This document shows positions 57,455 through 64,000 of a stretch of 64,000 nt of DNA, in pieces. This DNA comes from Ancistrus triradiatus (lineage: Eukaryota > Chordata > Actinopteri > Siluriformes > Loricariidae). The translations under genes and the position numbers were made by a program. Every line of letters starts with the position of its first letter. The stretch's first letter is position 1. The notes beneath the pieces were generated by a model that saw only the letters and a list, made by a program, of their open reading frames with translations, did not search any database and was not told where the DNA came from. Location: the NCBI GenBank assembly GCA_025084515.1, contig JAJAGP010002209.1:1-64000 (forward strand). Direction: 5' to 3'.

Positions 57455-57800
57455 CAATGACCTTCCAAGGGCCCCAATGGCATAACATGTCACCTAAGGG
57501 CCTCAGGTTCCCCACGTTCATCGCTTGTCACCTCAGGGTGTATCTGGAACCAAGCCGAACTAATTTTAGGGCTATAAGGTTGAAAAATGACTTAAATACT
57601 TTCATTGCCCTGACAGGGGCCTCTGTGTCCTGTCAGAGACTGCAGGGACCCCAATGGCATCAGGTGTCGAGTCTCAGTGTACCTGGGATGAGCTTGTTAA
57701 TTTTCATGGCTGTAGGTCGAAAACTGTCCTGCCAGGGATCTCTGTGCCCTCTGTGGTACTATGGGAACAATAGACCTAATGGTCTAAGGGGAGCTGATCC
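57455..57800 (+). repeat. Degenerate tandem duplication, unit about 180 bp
   Basis: Unit 1 has GGGCCCCAATGGCATAACAT ... TGTATCTGGAACCAAGCCGA ... TAAGGTTGAAAA (57468-57587). Unit 2 has GGGACCCCAATGGCATCAGG ... TGTACCTGGGATGAGCTTGT ... TGTAGGTCGAAAA (57647-57723). They are similar along their length. A 167-codon open frame over it has no family pattern. Confidence 0.6.
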
Positions 57801-57804
57801 ATGT

Positions 57805-57974
57805 ATTTGCATTTGCATTTACAGCATACCTTATCCAGAGCGACTTACAATTGATAATTGGGTTAAGGGCCTTGCTCAAGGACCCAACAGTGGCAGCTTG
57901 GCAGAGGTGGGATTTGAACTCTGGACCTTGTGGTCCATAGTGCAGCACCTTAACCACTAGGCCACCGCAGTCCC
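57805..57974 (-). repeat. tRNA-derived SINE (S7), internally shortened
   Basis: Minus strand: GGGACTGCGGTGGCCTAGTG head, GAGTTCAAATCCC, AAGCTGCCACTGTTGGGTCC, ATAAGGTATGCTGTAAATGC tail. Lacks the GGGCGTCTGCTAAAT and TACAGTCTTACAATCCAAG segments. Confidence 0.83.
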
Positions 57975-58063
57975 AAGTAGATACCATTCTGAAAATGTTA
58001 CGGTTAAGGTATCACAGATCTCCCAGACCGAACGAGGGCAACATAAGAAGCCTACACGAGTAG

Positions 58064-58115
58064 ATGCTCTGGTCCAGAGTTCAGTAACTTAGCCACTAGG
58101 CTACCACAGTTCCAT
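58064..58115 (-). repeat. SINE head fragment
   Basis: Only the tRNA-like head remains: minus strand GGAACTGTGGTAGCCTAGTG then GCTAAGTTACTGAACTCTGG. Confidence 0.6.
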
Positions 58116-58790
58116 TACGCATACATGCAAGGATGATAAAATTCATGTTTCCTGCAACTACTTTTGTAATGGAGTGAACCCCATGGATAGCGTCGGCCTT
58201 GCACCAATGTCGTCTTGTTTTCTTCCTGTACTTTTATTTACACACCTACAGTTATGACCATTTTACAAATCTGTAGAGGCGTGTATTGATTCTACAAAAT
58301 AAACAATATTTGTACTGACACACAATGCTATATTCTAGCTTATTACAACCGATGACTACAAAGTCTGATAGCCGGTTTCTAGTCACAAACCATCACCTGA
58401 CTAGTTCTCCCCCCTCCCAGCATTACCTGAGTGCTGCTTTTTGTACTTATAGCCCCTCCTACTGGCTAAACCAAAATTCAGGTACAGGTACATCAGGAGC
58501 ACAAGTTACATTCAAGGTTGACATTAATCCATGTTCCTTGCACATTACACACACATAACCGATATATCATCCTGCCGCAAACACTGACGGTACAAACAAT
58601 GCACCCGACATTAATAATGCACACCATACCCAATTCAGCAGTACTCTTCTCCCCCTCTCCTTTACAGAGGATGGACTGCCCAAGGTAAGTAAAGTTCTGG
58701 TCCGTACAGCCCCTATTCTTTTAGGCCTTCATAGTCATAAGACCAAACATGAGGTATGTCCTCACTAGTGGGTGATGGGTAAGGGTGGTT
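58116..58790. other. Intergenic, no element recognised
   Basis: No supported coding pattern on either strand; a 77-codon frame (58325-58558) is pattern-free. Confidence 0.35.
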
Positions 58791-58793
58791 TAC

Positions 58794-58990
58794 TTTACAT
58801 TTTACATTTACAGCATTTAGCAGACGCTCTTATCCAGAGCGACTAACAAGTTACACAGTCTTACAATCCAAGCAATTGTGGGTTAAGGGTCTTGCTCAAG
58901 GACCCAACAGTGGCAGCTTGGCAGAGGTGGGATTTGAACCCTGGAACTTCTGGTCCATAGGCAAGTACCTTACCCGCTAGGCTACCACAG
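58794..58990 (-). repeat. tRNA-derived SINE (S8), nearly complete
   Basis: Minus strand head ACTGTGGTAGCCTAGCGGGT, B box GGTTCAAATCC, AAGCTGCCACTGTTGGGTCC, and tail GTCGCTCTGGATAAGAGCGT then CTGCTAAATGCTGTAAATG. It abuts the left end of the tandem array. Confidence 0.87.
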
Positions 58991-58999
58991 TTTACTTCG

Positions 59000-61900
59000 T
59001 CACAACTTTGCCTCGCACTGATCAAATTTGAAAAAGATCTGAGGAGGTCACTTTATTGGTCAAAAATCTAATTTGTTGTATCCTCTGGACCTTATAATTT
59101 TGGTGTTTTTGGTTGAAATTTCAGACATCCTCAGTTTTTTTTTTGTATTTACACCACAGCATCTTAGGAGAAAGAGTAATGCATGAGTAGGGTGTTGTGA
59201 CACTTCTCCAAATCTTTCTCCAAATTCGAAATATTGCCATTCAAATTTCCATGTTGATCGCTTTATTTCTATCAAAATTTAAATAATCATTTCTTTGGAA
59301 TGCAGCGTGATAGAATGATAGTATTTATGTTTCCTGCATCTCTGCTTCCTATCTCACAAATCCACTGCTCAAGTTTGGAAAAACTCTGAGGACGTCACGG
59401 TTTTGGCCAGAAATCACATTTTTCGTAATCCTCCGAACTTACTTGCTTTCCGGTGAAATTTCAGACATCCTCAGATGTATTTGATATTTGCACCATAGGA
59501 TATTAGGAGCAAGAGTAATGCATCAGTAGAGTATTGTAACTCTGTCATTCTTCAAATTCGAAATGAATTGCCATTCAAATTTCGAACGTTTTATTTTCTT
59601 TCAAATTCAAATAATGGTTTCTCAGGATTGGAGCATAATACGTCCGCACTTACCTTTGGTTATGTGCCCAAATCCTTTAAGTCTGCCATTATCAAACCAC
59701 TGATTAAAAAAGCCAATCTTGACCCTTGTGTGATATCTAATTATAGACCAATTTCAAATCTACCGTTTCTGTCCAAAATCTTTAAAAAAAAAAAGGCATC
59801 TATCAGCAGCTCTGCAGTTACCTCCAAAGGAACGAAATTTATGAAACATTTCAGTCTGGCTTCAGGCCCCATCATAGTACTGAAACAGCATTAATTAGGG
59901 TACTAAATGACTTGTTAATGTCCTCAGATAAGGGATGTGTTTCTTTTCTTGTTCTGTTAGATTTAAGTGCAGCATTTGACACTATAGATCATGATGTTTT
60001 ACTAAAAACATGGCCTGGCCCCACATCATCTGAGTGAACTCTTAGAGTTTTACAATCCAATTCGTCTACTTCATTCACAGGGTGCAGGACTTCTTTTAGT
60101 TCCTAGAATTAAAAAAAATCACAGCAGGGGAAAGGCTTTCTCATACATGGCCCCCCAACTATGAAATAAACTTCCCACTTTCGGTCAAGACTCAGACACT
60201 CTCCAAAGTTTTAAGTCTAGGCTAAAGACATACCTATTTACACAGGCTTTTGACTAGATTTAGACCAGAATGCATGGCTTGGGTTACTAGGGCCGGAGTC
60301 TGGAGTCATGTCTGGCCTGCCTGCCTTGTCCGTTAGCCGGGAGTGTTGTTTGGGCGGTCTGGCTGAACTGGGCTTCGGTCCTCTTGATCTCGACTTGTGC
60401 ATCCTTGCCTTAGAATAAGGGCAGAGCTGGGGGTTCATAGTCAAAGAGTCTTATGGTGATCAGAGACATTGGGTTGCTGTCTTCTGCCTCCCCTGGGGTT
60501 GCCAGTGTCTCATGTGATCCCTCTTGGATGTGTTTCCTACCAGTTCTCCTCTTTTTAGCTATGCTGCTATAGCTAATGCTGCCGGGGTCTCATGCTACAC
60601 ATGGCATCAGTGATTGTTAATAGACACTGTGCTCTTAATCAATAACTAATTACATTTTCTGTTTTCTCTCCGAGCTGTGTTCCGGTACCAGTTCCAGCCC
60701 CACACATGATGTTCATCCCCTTCAACTTCACTCAAGCTGCTTCCATCATCAGTTCCTGCCCCACCATACCTGGGCCACACCGGAGGGCAGTAACCCTCAC
60801 CCTCCTCCAGTTATCTGGGGACGAAGTGCTGCCAACGACTTAGACTCAGGATAATAGAGTGACTCTGTGCATCAGACCACTTAATGCTGATGTGCATATT
60901 TCACATTTTATTTGAACTATGAATCCATGACTTTAGTTTCATTTTTAGATTCATCATCTACGCCGCCCAAAGAGGTTGGGTCCCTTTTTGAGTCTTGGTC
61001 CTCCATCCAATTTTTATTGTTAACCTCATCATTTTCACATTCAAAATTCAAATCATGATATTTTAGAATTGGCGAGTGATAGAACGATAAAATTTAGGTT
61101 TCCTGCATATACGTAGCCTCACAAATCCCCTGTGAGAATCTGGAAAAGATCTGAGGAGGTCACTTTTTTGTACAAAAATCTATTTTTTTTAACCCCCAGA
61201 CGTTAACATTTTGGTGTTTTGAGGTAAAGTTTCAGAAATCCTCAGATCGTTTTCATATTTGCACCACACCATTTTAGGCATGAGAGTGAGGCCTCAGTTT
61301 AGTATTGTGACTCTATCTAACAATTTTCAATGTCAGTCCCTTTAATTTCTTCAAAATTCAAATCATTTCTTCGTATTGGAGCGTAAGAGAATGATAAAAT
61401 GTACATATCCTGCATCTATTTAGTCTTGCAAATCCACTGTTTGAATTTGGAAAATATCTGAGGAGGTCATGTTTTTGGCCAAAAATTGAATTTTTCGTAA
61501 TCACTGGACTTTACGATTTTAGTGTTTTTGGGTGAAATTTCAAGCATCCTCAGACCTTTTTCATATTTGCACCATAGTATTTTAGGAACAAAAGTAATGA
61601 TTCAGTAGAACATTGTGACTCTACCATTCTCGAAATTTGAAATGTGGCCATCAAATTTTCAATGTTGATCACTTTAGTTTAATCAAAATTCAAATCATCA
61701 TATCTAAAGATTGGAGTGTGATAGAACAATAAAATTAACGTTTCCTGCATCTACTTAGCATCGCAAATCCAATGTTAGAATTTGGAAGAGATCTGAAGTC
61801 GTCACTTTTTTGGCGAAAAAAACAAGTTTTTCATAGCCCCCGGACCCTACGAGTTTGGTGTTTTCAGGCAAAATTTCATTTCCATATTTGTATCACAGCA

Positions 61901-62250
61901 TCTTAGGAGCAAGAATGATGCCTCAGTAGTGTATTATGACTCTATCTTTCTCCAAATTGGCTGTCGAATTTTTATTGCCAATCTCATCATTTTCTTCAAA
62001 TTTCAAATCATCACATCTCAGGATTGGAGCATGATAGAACGATAAAATTAATCTTTCCTGTATCTACTTAGCGTCGCAAATCCACTGTTCGAATTTGGAA
62101 AAGATCTGACGAGGTCACTTTTTTGGACAAAAATTTAATTCTTCGTAACCTTACGATTTTGGTGTTTTCGGGGAAAATTTCGACCATCCTCAGATCTTTT
62201 TCATACTTGCACCACAGTATCTTAGGAGCAAGCAGGAATTATGCCTCAGT
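59000..62250 (+). repeat. Tandem array of diverged ~310-350 bp units, interrupted by a LINE
   Basis: The phrase GATCTGAGGAGGTCACTTTT (with variants) recurs at 59041, 59388, 61153, 61460, 61795 and 62108. Each is followed by AAAATCTAATTTTTCGTAA-like, TTTTGGTGTTTTCGGGTGAA-like, CATCCTCAGA, TTTGCACCACAGTATCTTAG, TCTCCAAATTCGAAAT and TTCCTGCATCTACTTAGC words in the same order. Spacings of 347, 307, 335 and 313 bp define the unit. The LINE at 59647-61003 splits the array. No coding content; class unknown. Confidence 0.85.
59647..61003 (+). mobile_element. L2-like LINE, family 1 (copy 3), internally deleted
   Basis: Begins CGTCCGCACTTACCTTTGGT (RT N-terminal region: FGYVPKSFKSAIIKPLIKKA, NYRPISNLPFLSKIFK). 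At about 60005 it jumps to the C-terminal region (HGLAPHHLSELL-like, then WNKLP, FKSRLKTYLF words), and it runs through the 3' noncoding region to GAGTCTTGGTCCTCC. The final GCGCTATATAAATAAA tail is missing. It sits inside a unit of the tandem array. Confidence 0.82.
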
Positions 62251-62261
62251 AGATGACTTTT

Positions 62262-62392
62262 GCAACCACACCACCACACCACACAAAGCCTTTTTGTCAA
62301 TGTACATCTGCTTCATTCAAAAATGCTAAGCAGGTCTTTGCCTGTTTACATGCTGGATGGGAGACCTGACTTTTAGCACCAGGTGCTGAAAA
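62262..62392 (+). pseudogene. 5S rRNA-like sequence, decayed
   Basis: The 3' half is clear: AATGCTAAGCAGGTCTTTGC, CTGTTTACATGCTGGATGGG, AGACCTG, then CACCAGGTGCTG follow vertebrate 5S rRNA (AGCTAAGCAGGGTCGGGCCT, TTAGTACTTGGATGGGAGAC, ACCAGGTGCTGTA), including the internal C box. The 5' start is suggested by GCAACCACACCACC. The middle is unlike 5S. Either a 5S pseudogene or part of a 5S-derived SINE. Confidence 0.65.
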
Positions 62393-62870
62393 ATCTCACC
62401 CTGCATCTTATTGTCTTCACCAACTTCCACAAGCTGCTCATCAAAATCACCTTTCAATTACAAAACACAATCACAAAACTGCAGTGTGCACTTACTTTCA
62501 CGGACCTGCGCAATCCATGTCACTCAGAGACTGCTGTGTGGAGGCCAGGCTGCATTGTGACATCACAAGGGACTTCTAGGGATACAGCTTTCCTGTCATC
62601 TGCCCAGTACAGCTCAGATGCACTTTAAACTTGCGTGTTGCAGACAAAAGCACCAATGAACGACCGAACGGATCAACGAATGCACGCTGCATTATGAATC
62701 GGCAGGCTCGGAACGGAACAGTGATGGCAAATTCAGTCAACATACAGGGTAAACTTGGCTTTCTGTCAATAAAAAACTCAACAAATGAACCAATGATAAA
62801 CCGGGCAGCAGCCAAAGCTTTAATGCCGGTCGGGTTGGAGCATAACGAGCCCCGCCAGCGCAGCAGTACC
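62393..62870. other. Spacer between 5S-like fragments, unrecognised
   Basis: Higher CpG content than the surroundings in 62630-62870 (ACGACCGAACGGATCAACGA). No family was recognised. If the flanking pieces are 5S rDNA relics this would be the non-transcribed spacer. Confidence 0.3.
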
Positions 62871-62873
62871 TGC

Positions 62874-62910
62874 TTGCGACCACACCGACTTGAGGACGCC
62901 CGATCTCGCT
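62874..62910 (+). pseudogene. 5S rRNA-like 5' half
   Basis: GCTTGCGACCACACCGACTT then GAGGACGCCCGATCTCG matches the 5' forty bases of vertebrate 5S rRNA (GCTTACGGCCA-ACCACCCTG, AG-ACGCCCGATCTCG) with few differences. The similarity then stops. It lies about 612 bp after the matching start of the first 5S-like piece. Confidence 0.65.
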
Positions 62911-63064
62911 AGACGGAACTCTGAGTGTGGCAGCAGTTGAGGGGGAAAGGCCCCCCATTTACGGATTTAGTTTTGGTTATCAGAGTTGTGAAAATAGCCA
63001 CTGATTGTAATTGTTTTCTGGATTTACAGCTCCTTGGAAGCGAGACTGGCAACCTCGGAGACTC
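62911..63064. other. Unrecognised sequence before Tc1 copy
   Basis: No coding or repeat match seen. Confidence 0.35.
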
Positions 63065-64000
63065 GGGGACCAAAGTAACAAAACTACCAACAGTAACACA
63101 CTACGCCGAGAGGGACTCAGATCCTGCAGTGCCCCCCTGCTTAAGCCAGTACATGTCCAGGCCCGTTTGAAGTTTGCCAGAGAGCATATGGATGATCCAG
63201 AAGAGGACTGGGAGAATATCATGTGGTCAGATGAAACCAAAATAGAACTTTTGGTAAAAACTCAACTCGTCGTGTTTGGAGAAAGAAGAATTCTGAGTTT
63301 CATCCCAAGAACACCATACCTACTGTGAAGCATGAGGGTGGAAACATCATGCTTTGCAGCTGTTTTTCTGCAGAGGGGACAGGACGACTGATCCTTGTTA
63401 AGGGAAGAATGAACGGGGCCATGTATCATGAGATTTTAAGCCAAAACCTCCTTCCATCAGTGAGAGCATTGAAGATGGAACGTGGGCTGGATCAGCATGA
63501 CAATGATCCCAAACACAACCGCTCAGGCAACGAAGGAGTGGCTCCGTAAAAGCATTTCAAGGTCCTGGAGTGGCCTAGCCCAGTCTCAGAACCTCAGCCC
63601 CATAGAAAAATTGTGAAGGGAGTTGAAAGTCCGTGTTTGCCCCAAAACATCACTGCTCTAGAGAAGATTTGCATGGAGGAATGGGCCCAAAATACCAGCT
63701 ACAGTGTGTGCCACAACCTGGTGAAGACTACAGGAAACGTTTGACCTCTTTCATTGAAAACAAAGGTTATGTTACAAAGTATTGAGTTAATAAACTTTTT
63801 TGTTATTGGACCAAATACTTATTTTCCACCATACATAAATTTTACAATTAAAATTCTTTAAAATCCTACAATGTGATTTCCTGGCGGATGTTTTTTTTTC
63901 TCATTTTGTCTCTCATAGTTGAAGTGTAGCTATGAATGAAAATTACAGACCTCTCTCATCTTTCTAAGTAGGAGAACTTGCGCAATCAGTGGCTGACTAA
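63065..64000 (+). mobile_element. Tc1-like transposon, family A, 5' truncated (copy A5), runs off window
   Basis: Similarity to 49992-51569 starts abruptly at GGGACCAAAGTAACAAAACT, in the second helix-turn-helix of the transposase, and continues to the right edge, stopping within the terminal repeat (CAGTGGCTGACTAA). Confidence 0.9.
63080..63765 (+). pseudogene. Tc1-like transposase (family A), truncated and frameshifted
   Basis: 63090-63290: NTLRREGLRSCSAPLLKPVH, VQARLKFAREHMDDPEEDWE, NIMWSDETKIELLVK with the first catalytic Asp. Frame shift, then 63325-63550: KHEGGNIMLCSCFSAEGTGR, LILVKGRMNGAMYHEILSQN, DQHDNDPKHNRSGNEG with the second Asp. The SPDL/PIEN block (63570-63620) and C-terminus are out of frame. 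The N-terminal DNA-binding domain is missing. Confidence 0.86.

Noticed and set aside
57457..57960. 167-codon plus-strand frame
   Set aside because: It runs through a degenerate 180-bp duplication and into an antisense SINE (PNSGSLAEVGFELWTLW is the SINE read backwards); not a gene.
59000..62250. CRISPR array or coding tandem repeat
   Set aside because: Units are over 300 bp, diverged and without open frames, in a vertebrate genome.

Overview
This is a vertebrate nuclear window, almost certainly from a ray-finned fish and probably an otophysan such as a catfish or characin. The evidence is a spliced vertebrate gene pair with GT-AG introns, several families of Tc1 transposons with TA target duplications, L2- and Tx1-type LINEs, tRNA-derived SINEs, hAT, pogo and THAP elements, Ty3/gypsy relics and long (CA)n/(TA)n tracts. 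There is no bacterial gene organisation.

Two host genes lie on the minus strand. (1) PTCD2 is complete, with ten coding exons between 54655 (ATG) and 42746 (stop). They join in frame to a 379-residue mitochondrial pentatricopeptide protein. (2) The 5' part of FCHO2 has nine coding exons from 39463 (ATG) down to 1937. They join in frame to about 281 residues, which is the whole F-BAR membrane-bending domain; the linker and mu-homology domain must lie beyond the left edge. The same two genes are close neighbours in the same orientation on human chromosome 5q13 (PTCD2, ZNF366, TNPO1, FCHO2 as I recall), and this supports calling the second gene FCHO2 rather than FCHO1. FCHO2 acts early in clathrin-mediated endocytosis; PTCD2 acts in mitochondrial RNA metabolism. 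No functional link between them is implied.

Most of the rest is mobile DNA. FCHO2 introns (1.9-39.4 kb) hold a THAP-type transposon remnant whose own intron carries a TA-flanked MITE (2.2-3.4 kb), a pogo element (4.8-5.3 kb), a collapsed gypsy element (6.4-7.3 kb), Tc1 copies (12.6-15.0, 15.7, 22.8, 25.4, 26.6, 30.2 and 34.1 kb), a Tx1-like LINE (17.4-18.7 kb), an L2-like LINE (18.7-22.0 kb) and hAT-like pieces. The 3.3 kb between the two genes holds a fold-back hairpin about 350 bp upstream of the FCHO2 start codon, a Tc1 5' end, a gypsy RT relic and a SINE with a 13-bp target duplication. PTCD2 introns hold a Tc1 split by an L2 LINE (43.9-47.8 kb), a hAT relic, SINEs and a full-length Tc1 (50.0-51.6 kb).

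Upstream of PTCD2 (54.7-64 kb) there is no host gene. This part holds an open 485-codon in-frame fusion of a Tc1 transposase N-terminus to an L2-type reverse transcriptase (55.8-57.2 kb), SINEs that share that LINE's 3' tail, a degenerate tandem array of about 310-350 bp units interrupted by a LINE (59.0-62.25 kb), 5S-rRNA-like fragments (62.26-62.91 kb) and another Tc1 copy at the right edge. All identifications are from reading the sequence and remembered family features; no database search was run.
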